DNA from: RGIG7300 sp045133915
Lineage (GTDB): Bacteria > Bacillota > Clostridia > Oscillospirales > CAG-272
Length of the DNA stretch: 13,625 bases
NCBI GenBank assembly: GCA_045133915.1
Contig: JBGUUX010000003.1
Span: 1-13,625 of the forward strand
Reading direction: 5' to 3'
Both the position numbers and the translations under genes were made by a program. Below the pieces are notes generated by a model. That model was given only the letters and a program-made list of their open reading frames with translations, was not told the DNA's origin and searched no databases. Shown here one piece after another: positions 5,756-12,221 of the stretch; within the stretch, counting starts at the first letter, position 1; every line of letters begins with the position of its first letter.

Positions 5756-6415
5756 TCAAATAATTATAACATTGTTTGAAGTTATAAAATGAAAATTTTC
5801 AAGATCCTTTTTTGCTTCGTCGCTTATTCTTACGGAAGTGCGGCGGATTTTGCCGTTGAAATCTAATTTTAAGGGTTTTGTGACCGATCTGATTCTTTCA
5901 ACTAATATCTCATAGGTTTCAAAATCATCTAAATACTTATTTTCTACCACACCTGCGGGATGCTTTGCGGAATCGTTATAAAATTGTATTTTTGTGGGGA
6001 AATGCAAACATAGTCCGCATACATTTTCGGGGAATTGGTGAACTGCAAAAGCCGTTGAAAGCTGATCCTTCCAAGGTAAGAAGCAGAATGTATCAATTAT
6101 AGGACAAGGCTCTGTAAAATCGGGAACACTTAACCGGTTAGATGGCTGATAAACACAATTTTCAAGATGAGCGGTTATACCCATAGAGAAATCCGCAATA
6201 TTAAAATCCTTTTTCCAGATCAATTTTTCACCGTTTTTCAGCTTGTTATATAATTCACCGTAGGTGGAAAAAAGGAGATCGGGGTCGCTTTCTGTATAGT
6301 TTTTTCTTACCCCTGTGCTAACGATGACGTGGTGAAGGCCTTTAAGTATTGTCTTGAGCTCGTCGGGCGTAACGGCAAAATGGAGCTTTTTATTGTTCAA
6401 TACGTAATATTGCAT
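5756..6415 (-). CDS. Hypothetical protein, first gene of the accessory operon
   Basis: A 219-aa soluble protein of no family known to me, with no signal peptide or transmembrane helix. Several cysteines cluster in the middle (ENCVYQP, EPCPIIDTFCF, VCGLCLHFP), and the C-terminal part contains KIRRTSVRISDEAKKDLENFHF. The start ATG 6413-6415 is well supported: GAAGGTG lies seven bases upstream and a strong promoter ends about 25 bases upstream. A longer reading frame beginning at TTG 6499 is unlikely because it would contain the promoter. It is followed at short distances by three more genes in the same direction. An immunity or defence-type accessory role is possible but has no direct evidence. 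Confidence 0.7.
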   Translation of the reverse strand: MQYYVLNNKKLHFAVTPDELKTILKGLHHVIVSTGVRKNYTESDPDLLFSTYGELYNKLKNGEKLIWKKDFNIADFSMGITAHLENCVYQPSNRLSVPDFTEPCPIIDTFCFLPWKDQLSTAFAVHQFPENVCGLCLHFPTKIQFYNDSAKHPAGVVENKYLDDFETYEILVERIRSVTKPLKLDFNGKIRRTSVRISDEAKKDLENFHFITSNNVIII

Positions 6416-6440
6416 CCTGTCCACCTTCTTTCTGTATTTT

Positions 6441-6469
6441 ATTATAACAAAAAGCAGGGAAGATTTCAA
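6441..6469 (-). promoter_or_regulatory. Sigma-A promoter of the four-gene accessory operon
   Basis: On the minus strand TTGAAA (6469-6464) is followed after 17 bases by TATAAT (6446-6441). The predicted start of transcription is near 6434, giving a leader of about 20 bases with the Shine-Dalgarno sequence of the first gene. Confidence 0.88.
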
Positions 6470-6496
6470 GGTGGTTTCGCTTAACCGTATACAAAT

Positions 6497-6653
6497 CACG
6501 GCGTAGCCGTGTATATCATCAAGACGAAGTCTTGCATATCATCATTGCGAAAGCAAAATATACACGCTTTGCGTGATGATATACAGCCTGACGGCTGATG
6601 AGATACAAAGGCGGCGAGCCGCCTTTGATGATATACCATTGCTTTCGCAATGG
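6497..6653. repeat. Array of seven short hairpins with TATATCATC/GATGATATA spacers
   Basis: Seven different hairpins follow one another: CACGGC-GTA-GCCGTG (6497-6511), CAAGAC-GAA-GTCTTG (6520-6534), TTGC-GAAA-GCAA (6545-6556), CACGC-TTT-GCGTG (6563-6575), CAGCC-TGAC-GGCTG (6584-6597), a 10-bp CAAAGGCGGC-GA-GCCGCCTTTG (6606-6627), and CCATTGC-TTTC-GCAATGG (6636-6653). The spacers on the left read TATATCATC or CATATCATC (6512, 6535). Those on the right read the reverse complement ATGATATA or ATGAGATA (6576, 6598, 6628). The flip lies near 6545-6563. The design matches the array at 3648-3859, with another spacer sequence. Confidence 0.85.
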
Positions 6654-6656
6654 ATA

Positions 6657-6692
6657 AAAAAATAAGACAGTCAAATGACTGTCTTATTTTTT
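6657..6692 (-). terminator. Intrinsic terminator of tRNA-Trp
   Basis: A 16-bp perfect stem joins AAAAAATAAGACAGTC (6657-6672) to GACTGTCTTATTTTTT (6677-6692) with loop AAAT. On the minus strand it begins directly at the CCA end of tRNA-Trp and ends in a T run. Confidence 0.9.
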
Positions 6693-6767
6693 GGCAGGGG
6701 CACAAAGATTCGAACTCTGGACACGCGGTTTTGGAGACCGCTGCTCTACCAGCTGAGCTATACCCCT
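6692..6767 (-). tRNA. tRNA-Trp (anticodon CCA)
   Basis: On the minus strand the acceptor stem AGGGGTA pairs with TGCCCCT (with one T-G pair). The D arm is GCTC/GAGC and the anticodon stem GCGGT/ACCGC encloses CTCCAAA (anticodon CCA). The T arm is CAGAG-TTCGAAT-CTTTG with one wobble pair, the discriminator is G, and CCA is encoded at 6694-6692. Confidence 0.96.
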
Positions 6768-6784
6768 GTATTTCGTACTCGCAT

Positions 6785-6813
6785 ATTATATCATAGTGGT
6801 TTCTGTTTTGCAA
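6785..6813 (-). promoter_or_regulatory. Promoter of tRNA-Trp
   Basis: On the minus strand TTGCAA (6813-6808) and TATAAT (6790-6785) are 17 bases apart, and the tRNA begins 17 bases after the -10 box. Confidence 0.82.
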
Positions 6814-6891
6814 GAGGTAATTTAATTTTAATTATTAACTTTTCGTGAACAAAACTGTTGGCGCAGCTGTTGTTTGTGATGATTGGTTTTA

Positions 6892-6920
6892 TTGACTTTT
6901 TTCTGTAAATATGGTATATT
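6892..6920 (+). promoter_or_regulatory. Promoter of the MBOAT/SGNH operon
   Basis: TTGACT (6892-6897) and TATATT (6915-6920) have a 17-base spacer. The start codon lies 29 bases after the -10 box, behind the ribosome binding site AAAAGGA (6937-6943). The 78 bases between the tRNA-Trp promoter and this one hold nothing else that I can see. Confidence 0.78.
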
Positions 6921-6949
6921 TTTAATATATCAAATTAAAAGGAATACAT

Positions 6950-8383
6950 ATGAACTTTAACTCACTTGAGTATCTTCTGTTTTTACCTATAACGCTGATA
7001 CTGTATTTTATATTACCTAAAAAGATAAAGAATCCTGTCTTACTTATAGCCAGCTTCTTTTTCTATATGAACTGGGAGCCGATATACGGACTTCTTATGC
7101 TCTTTTCCATTGTTGCGACCTACCTCTGCGGGATTTTGGTATCAAAAGAGGCTCTGGGCAAGAAGAAGCTGTGGCTGGTGCTTTGTCTTGTTATCAACTT
7201 AGGTATACTTTTTGTATTTAAGTATTTCAACTTCTTCACCGACACCGTAGGCAGCCTTATAGGCAGGGAGCTTGTTTCCATAAACGTACTGCTTCCCGTA
7301 GGTATATCCTTCTATACCTTTCAGGCTCTCGGCTATACCATCGACGTGTACCGTGGTGACATTGAGGCGGAGAAGAACTTTGTAGACTACGCTCTCTTTG
7401 TGTCATTTTTTCCTCAGCTTGTGGCAGGTCCTATCGAGAGAACGGGGAACATCGTCCCTCAGTTAAAAGAGCATCACAAGTTCAGCTTTGCCAACCTCCG
7501 CGACGGTTTTCTGCTTATCCTTTGGGGTATGATGAAGAAGATACTTATCGCAGACAACCTTGCGGTTATGGTAAACACGGTTTATAACGACGTACATAAC
7601 CATACCGGAATGCAGATGATCTTTGCTACCTTCTGCTTTGCCTTCCAGATATACTGCGACTTCTCGGCATATTCTGATATTGCAAGAGGCTCTGCCCGCA
7701 TTATGGGTATCGAGCTTATGCGAAACTTCGACTGTCCCTACAGAGCTCAGTCTATCAAGGAGTTCTGGCGCCGTTGGCATATATCTCTTTCCACCTGGTT
7801 CAAGGACTACCTTTATTTCCCCTTGGGCGGAAGCCGTTGCAGCAAGTTTAGACAGTGCTTTAACCTGATGGTGGTGTTCCTTGTAAGCGGTCTGTGGCAC
7901 GGTGCCGCTATGACCTACGTTATATGGGGTATTATGCACGGAGCATATCAGATAATAGGTCTTCTTATGACACCTCTTAAAAAGAAGCTCTATAAGCTTA
8001 TTCCAGAAAAGAATTTTATTCTTGTTATATTCCGTACCGTTGCTACCTTTATACTCGTAAACCTTGCATGGATCCTTTTCAGAGCCAACAGCCTGTCGGA
8101 TGCCGCCTATATCTTTAAGAGTATATTTACTATTGATAACGTATTTCCCTTGGCATTCGGAACTCTGGGGCTTTCCCGCAAGATGCTCGTTGTTATGGCT
8201 GTCTCTGTTGTAATACTCTACGCAGTTGACCTTATCAACTCAAAAAAGTCTGTGGCAGAGTGGGTAAACAAAAGGGTATTTATAAGATATCTTATCTACG
8301 TTATTATTCTCCTTGCCATATTTATCTTTGGATATTACGGCGCAGGCTTTGATCCTCAGGATTTCGTATACTTCCAGTTCTGA
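6950..8383 (+). CDS. MBOAT family membrane-bound O-acyltransferase (AlgI-like)
   Basis: An integral membrane protein of 477 aa with about eleven hydrophobic segments. AlgI/DltB-type MBOAT proteins move acyl groups, usually acetyl, across the membrane for O-acylation of extracellular polysaccharide or teichoic acid. Family signatures are LPVGISFYTFQALGYTIDVYRG (114-136 region), SFFPQLVAGPIER, FWRRWHISLSTWFKDYLYFPLGG with His277, and VSGLWHGA with the invariant catalytic His317. The ATG at 6950 has the Shine-Dalgarno sequence AAAAGGA six bases upstream. It forms a two-gene unit with the SGNH-like gene nine bases downstream, the common pairing for surface O-acetylation. No glycan synthesis genes are near, so the substrate is unknown. 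DltB is unlikely because no dltA or dltC accompanies it. Confidence 0.93.
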   Translation: MNFNSLEYLLFLPITLILYFILPKKIKNPVLLIASFFFYMNWEPIYGLLMLFSIVATYLCGILVSKEALGKKKLWLVLCLVINLGILFVFKYFNFFTDTVGSLIGRELVSINVLLPVGISFYTFQALGYTIDVYRGDIEAEKNFVDYALFVSFFPQLVAGPIERTGNIVPQLKEHHKFSFANLRDGFLLILWGMMKKILIADNLAVMVNTVYNDVHNHTGMQMIFATFCFAFQIYCDFSAYSDIARGSARIMGIELMRNFDCPYRAQSIKEFWRRWHISLSTWFKDYLYFPLGGSRCSKFRQCFNLMVVFLVSGLWHGAAMTYVIWGIMHGAYQIIGLLMTPLKKKLYKLIPEKNFILVIFRTVATFILVNLAWILFRANSLSDAAYIFKSIFTIDNVFPLAFGTLGLSRKMLVVMAVSVVILYAVDLINSKKSVAEWVNKRVFIRYLIYVIILLAIFIFGYYGAGFDPQDFVYFQF

Positions 8384-8392
8384 GGTGCGGAT

Positions 8393-9370
8393 ATGAAAAA
8401 GATCAAAGAGATGATCGCCTTTGTGCTGTCTCTTGCCATCGTAACCGGTGTGTGTTATTATCTGCCCTATAAGCTTATGCCGCCTAAATACGATTACGGC
8501 GCACTTTGGAATATGTACGGCGAAGAGCCAAAGGACAGTATAGACGTACTGTTTATAGGCTCCTCTCTTACCTACTGTGATATAATCCCCGCAGCCATAT
8601 ACGAAAAAACAGAAGTGACCTCCTACGTGCTTGCAGGCAGTACCTTAAACTCTGCTTTAGGGTATTATTATCTTAGGCAAGGTCTTAAGACCCAGTCTCC
8701 CGACCTTGTGATGATAGAGGCAACAAGCGCATTCTTTAAAAAGCAGGAGTCCTTTTCAAAGGCCAATATCGGCTATATGCCCTACGGTATCAACCGTCTG
8801 GGCGCAACTCTCGTTACAGCCGAGTCAAGTGAGCGCTTTGGACTTTTATTCCCCTTATACAACTATCACGAGCTTTGGCAGGAGAACTCTTTTGACAGTA
8901 TTATCTCTCCCCGACCCGACCGTAAGCCCGATATCAACGCAGGGTACACCTATATCACCGATATAGTCCCTCAACCCGAGCGAGTGCCGAGAGGCGTTGC
9001 GGAAAAAGAGGATATCGAGTTTAACCTGGGCTATCTCAAAAAGACGGTGGAGCTCTGTCGCAAAGAGGGAATAGCGGTAGAGCTGTTCCTATCCCCCTGC
9101 TGTTACTATATAGCGGATAAGTATAAGGATATGCTCTCAGAGGCTCTGCCCGACGTCAGCTTTATCGACTACAGCGACTATAGCGAGGATATGGGCTTAG
9201 ATATGGCAACAGACTATTGCGGAAAGATACATCTCAATTTCTACGGAGCGGATAAGTTTTCAGACTATCTTGCCGACCGTATTACTGATAATTTTGAGAT
9301 AACCCACCGCGAACACCCAAGTGAACTGTGGCAGCAAAGAGTTGAAAATTATAAAAAATGTGGCGGATGA
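8393..9370 (+). CDS. SGNH-hydrolase-like partner of the MBOAT acyltransferase
   Basis: A 325-aa protein with a single N-terminal membrane anchor (residues 7-27) and an extracytoplasmic domain. The segment DSIDVLFIGSSLTYCDI carries the GDS-like nucleophile region (Gly56-Ser57-Ser58). The C-terminal part contains TDYCGKIHLNFYGADKFSDYL, where H280 fits the catalytic histidine of the HLN-x-x-G pattern. The acidic partner, often three residues before the histidine, is not there; D274 is six before it. Such proteins (AlgJ/AlgX- or DltD-like in role) complete acyl transfer to the outer polymer. The start ATG 8393 follows TGAGGTG, which overlaps the stop of the MBOAT gene. The stop codon lies within the terminator stem. 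Role inferred from operon pairing; fold assignment is moderately sure. Confidence 0.78.
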   Translation: MKKIKEMIAFVLSLAIVTGVCYYLPYKLMPPKYDYGALWNMYGEEPKDSIDVLFIGSSLTYCDIIPAAIYEKTEVTSYVLAGSTLNSALGYYYLRQGLKTQSPDLVMIEATSAFFKKQESFSKANIGYMPYGINRLGATLVTAESSERFGLLFPLYNYHELWQENSFDSIISPRPDRKPDINAGYTYITDIVPQPERVPRGVAEKEDIEFNLGYLKKTVELCRKEGIAVELFLSPCCYYIADKYKDMLSEALPDVSFIDYSDYSEDMGLDMATDYCGKIHLNFYGADKFSDYLADRITDNFEITHREHPSELWQQRVENYKKCGG

Positions 9371-9392
9371 GTGATCATCCGCTGAATTTTTT
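9363..9392 (+). terminator. Terminator after the MBOAT/SGNH operon
   Basis: GCGGATGA (9363-9370) pairs with TCATCCGC (9375-9382) around GTGA, then TGAA and six T residues (9387-9392). The upstream arm includes the stop codon of the preceding gene. The four bases between stem and T run make it somewhat weaker than the other terminators here. Confidence 0.68.
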
Positions 9393-9401
9393 ATAAAATA
9401 C

Positions 9402-9430
9402 TTGAATTTTTTTCTAATTAAGTGTATACT
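9402..9430 (+). promoter_or_regulatory. Promoter of the riboswitch-controlled metal transport operon
   Basis: TTGAAT (9402-9407) and TATACT (9425-9430) are 17 bases apart; transcription would start near 9436, right at the beginning of the riboswitch. Confidence 0.83.
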
Positions 9431-9436
9431 ATTAGG

Positions 9437-9534
9437 TGTAAGGGAGTAGTCGGCGCCTACGGTGCGATGAAGTCAACAATCATGAACAGGGCGTTTGATC
9501 CTGTTTTGGCTCATCTTAATTGACGAGACTTATC
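9437..9534 (+). promoter_or_regulatory. yybP-ykoY family riboswitch (Mn2+ sensor)
   Basis: The leader carries the two conserved blocks of the yybP-ykoY family: TAAGGGAGTAG at 9439-9449 and GACGAGACTTATC at 9522-9534. The basal P1 stem is TAAG/CTTA (9439-9442 with 9529-9532). Between them are a GGCGCC-containing arm and the hairpin AACAGG/CCTGTT (9485-9506). In this family Mn2+ bridges two loops and stabilises P1, which prevents a terminator and switches expression on. The downstream gene, a P-type cation ATPase, is a classic target. The identification is from motif recall, not from a covariance model. Confidence 0.82.
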
Positions 9535-9567
9535 TGTATTTCGACAGGTGGGTCATCGTCTTTTTTT
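9522..9567 (+). terminator. Riboswitch expression-platform terminator
   Basis: GACGA+GAC (9522-9529) pairs with GTC+TCGTC (9552-9560, one bulged A), and inner CTGT (9534-9537) pairs with ACAG (9544-9547). Seven T residues (9561-9567) follow. Its 5' arm is the conserved 3' half of the aptamer, so aptamer P1 and terminator exclude each other. A further 8-bp pair, CAGGTGGG (9545-9552) with CCCACCTG (9576-9583), could compete with the terminator's 3' arm. Confidence 0.8.
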
Positions 9568-9591
9568 AATATATTCCCACCTGCTTATAAC

Positions 9592-9599
9592 AAAGGAGG
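9592..9599 (+). promoter_or_regulatory. Ribosome binding site that selects the TTG start of the P-type ATPase
   Basis: AAAGGAGG lies seven bases before TTG 9607. This rules out longer in-frame reading starting at 9520, which would run back through the riboswitch and terminator. Confidence 0.85.
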
Positions 9600-9606
9600 C
9601 TTTATT

Positions 9607-12210
9607 TTGAATTTTTACGACAAACAAAGGGAAGAGGTCTTGACCTCTCTTTCCACCGACAAACAAAAGGGTCTTGACCCTCAGAGCATTGCCGCCCTGC
9701 AGGAAAAGTACGGCAAAAACAAGCTTAAGGAAAAGAAGAAAAAGAGCACCCTTCAGCGTTTTCTTGACCAGTTCAAGGACGTGATGATACTCATCCTTAT
9801 AGCTGCAGCCATAGTTTCCTTTACCATCATCTGTGTAGAGGGCAACTGGGGCGAGCTTTTTGAGCCTGCGCTTATACTGATTATCGTTATACTTAACGCC
9901 GTTATGGGTGTATATCAGGAGGGCAAGGCAGAAAAAGCACTTGACGCCTTAAAGAGTATGTCGGCGCCTCACGCCAGAGTTATAAGAGGGGGCGAGGAAT
10001 CACTTATAGATGCATCCGAGCTTGTTCCCGGTGATATCATCAAGCTTGAAGCAGGTGATTTTATTCCCGCTGACGCAAGACTGCTTCATTCTGTCAGCCT
10101 TAAGAGCGAAGAATCTGCCCTTACAGGTGAGTCTGTTCCTTCCGAAAAGGATGCAGAGGCAGAGGTCAAGGCGGGAGCAGGTGTTGGCGACAGAACCAAT
10201 ATGGTCTTCTCAGGCTGTTCTGTGACCTACGGTACTGCAACTGCAGTTGTAACTGCTACCGGTATGGATACCGAGATGGGTATGATAGCAAACCTGCTTG
10301 ACTCTGAGACCGAGACACAGACCCCCTTACAGCAGAAGCTTGCTCAGCTTGGTAAGTATCTTGGCATCATGGCTCTTGCCGCTTGCGCCGTTATATTTGT
10401 GGTAGGTCTTATCAACGATATAGATCCCCTTCACATATTTATGACAGCAGTTTCCCTTGCGGTTTCCGCTATCCCCGAGGGTCTGCCTGCCATCGTTACC
10501 ATAGTTCTTTCTATCGGCGTTCAGCGTATGGTCAAGCGTAACGCCCTTATCCGCCGTCTCCCTGCAGTTGAAACTCTGGGCAGCGCTTCTATCGTCTGCT
10601 CTGATAAGACGGGTACCCTTACCCAGAACCGTATGACACTTGTCAAGGCTTATCTTGACAACGGTGTGTACGAGGATATAAGCGAAAACAACAGCGAGGC
10701 TGTGCGTGAGCTTCTTATGTACGGTACTCTTTGCTCCGACGGTTCGGTTATATTTACCGACGGCGGGGAACAGCATATAGGTGACCCCACCGAGACCTCT
10801 ATAGTCCTTGCCGCTCATAAAAACGGTATGGCAAAGGACTATCTTAACGAAAAATATCCCAGAGTTGCGGGTATACCCTTTGACTCTGACCGTAAGCTTA
10901 TGACCACCGTGAACGTTATTGACGGTAAGAATATCGTTATCGTTAAGGGCGCTTTTGATATGATGGCTCCTCGCTGTATCAAGGGTGATATGTCAAAGGC
11001 TAAGGAAATGACCGAGACTATGAGTAAGGATGCTCTTCGTGTCCTTGCGGTGGCTTACAAGGAGATAGATACAGTACCTACAGTCCCCACAAGCGAAGAG
11101 CTTGAAAACGGACTTACCTTTATAGGTCTTGTAGGTATGATAGATCCCCCCAGACCCGAGTGTAAGGTTGCCGTTGCCACCTGCCGCCGTGCGGGTATCA
11201 AGCCTGTTATGATAACGGGCGACCACGTGGTTACTGCATCTGCCATAGCAAAGGAATTAGGCATCCTTGAGGATGGCGATATGGCTATCACAGGCGCTGA
11301 GCTTGACGCTATGACCGACCGTGAGCTTGACGAAAAGGTTGAACACATCTCTGTATACGCCCGTGTTTCGCCTGAAAACAAGATACGTATAGTCAAGGCT
11401 TGGCAGCGTAAGGATCAGGTTGTATCTATGACCGGTGACGGCGTAAACGACGCTCCTGCCCTCAAGGCGGCTGATATCGGTTGCGCTATGGGTATCACAG
11501 GTACAGACGTAGCTAAGGGTGCTGCTGATATGACCCTGACCGACGATAACTTTGCTACCATAGTTGAGGCAGTCCGCGAGGGCAGAGGAATCTACGCCAA
11601 TATCAAAAAGGTAGTAGGCTTCCTCCTCGGAACAAACATCGGCGAGGTCATCCTTGTGTTCGTAGCAATGCTTCTCTGGCACAAGACACCTCTTCTGTCT
11701 ATGCAGCTTCTTTGGATAAACCTTGTAACCGACTCGCTTCCCGCAATCGCTCTCGGTATGGAAGCGGTAGAGTCCGACGTTATGGACCGAAGACCCAAGC
11801 CCAAGAACGAGGGCATATTTGCAGGTGGTTTAGGTGTACGCGTGGTGCTTCAGGGCGCTATGTTTGCCGCTCTCTCCCTTATTGCATTCCGTCTTGGCGG
11901 CGGACATATGGAGGAGACGGTAGCGGTAGGTCAGACCATGGCGTTTATGACTCTCTCTCTTTCTCAGGTGCTTCAGGCGTTCAATATGCGCTCTGACAAG
12001 TCTCTGTTTAAGATAGGACCCTTTACCAACACAAAGCTCAACTGGGCGGCACTTGCTTCTATAGTGCTTGTACTGCTGCTGCTCTTTACCCCCGTGGGTA
12101 TAGCTTTCGGTCTTGTTACTCTTACCCTTAAGCAGTATCTTATCTGTATCGGTCTTATCCTTGTTCCCACAGTTATTATGGAAATATCAAAGCTTATTTT
12201 CAAAAAATAA
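9607..12210 (+). CDS. P-type cation-transporting ATPase, type II (Ca2+/Mn2+ exporter-like)
   Basis: An 867-aa P2A-type ATPase that would use ATP to export Ca2+ or Mn2+ through the cytoplasmic membrane. Domains in order: N-terminal cation-ATPase domain (1-70), M1-M2, actuator domain with TGES (173-176), M4 with PEGLPA (290-295), phosphorylation motif DKTGTLT with Asp333, nucleotide-binding KGA (447-449), hinge TGDGVND (609-615), M6 NLVTD (705-709), and C-terminal M7-M10. The start is TTG 9607, set by AAAGGAGG at 9592-9599. The Mn2+-type riboswitch ahead of it argues for Mn2+ detoxification, as described for similar riboswitch-linked ATPases, though Ca2+ transport is possible. The AI-2E family gene follows after 11 bases and is likely co-transcribed. 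All key catalytic residues are intact and length is normal. Confidence 0.93.
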   Translation: MNFYDKQREEVLTSLSTDKQKGLDPQSIAALQEKYGKNKLKEKKKKSTLQRFLDQFKDVMILILIAAAIVSFTIICVEGNWGELFEPALILIIVILNAVMGVYQEGKAEKALDALKSMSAPHARVIRGGEESLIDASELVPGDIIKLEAGDFIPADARLLHSVSLKSEESALTGESVPSEKDAEAEVKAGAGVGDRTNMVFSGCSVTYGTATAVVTATGMDTEMGMIANLLDSETETQTPLQQKLAQLGKYLGIMALAACAVIFVVGLINDIDPLHIFMTAVSLAVSAIPEGLPAIVTIVLSIGVQRMVKRNALIRRLPAVETLGSASIVCSDKTGTLTQNRMTLVKAYLDNGVYEDISENNSEAVRELLMYGTLCSDGSVIFTDGGEQHIGDPTETSIVLAAHKNGMAKDYLNEKYPRVAGIPFDSDRKLMTTVNVIDGKNIVIVKGAFDMMAPRCIKGDMSKAKEMTETMSKDALRVLAVAYKEIDTVPTVPTSEELENGLTFIGLVGMIDPPRPECKVAVATCRRAGIKPVMITGDHVVTASAIAKELGILEDGDMAITGAELDAMTDRELDEKVEHISVYARVSPENKIRIVKAWQRKDQVVSMTGDGVNDAPALKAADIGCAMGITGTDVAKGAADMTLTDDNFATIVEAVREGRGIYANIKKVVGFLLGTNIGEVILVFVAMLLWHKTPLLSMQLLWINLVTDSLPAIALGMEAVESDVMDRRPKPKNEGIFAGGLGVRVVLQGAMFAALSLIAFRLGGGHMEETVAVGQTMAFMTLSLSQVLQAFNMRSDKSLFKIGPFTNTKLNWAALASIVLVLLLLFTPVGIAFGLVTLTLKQYLICIGLILVPTVIMEISKLIFKK

Positions 12211-12221
12211 GGAGACGTTAA

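Noticed and set aside
6416..6499. N-terminal extension of the first accessory gene to TTG 6499
   Set aside because: The extension contains the gene's own -35 and -10 boxes, while ATG 6415 has a good ribosome binding site.
6496..6813. 105-residue minus-strand open frame
   Set aside because: It covers tRNA-Trp, its promoter and terminator, and the second hairpin array; the translated tRNA gives the well-known false SSAGRA...FESL pattern.
9520..9606. N-terminal extension of the P-type ATPase
   Set aside because: It would translate the riboswitch terminator and T run; TTG 9607 has AAAGGAGG at proper distance.
10327..11682. Antisense frames of 77-163 residues inside the ATPase gene
   Set aside because: The plus-strand protein has every catalytic motif of the P-type family; the antisense frames have no recognisable content.
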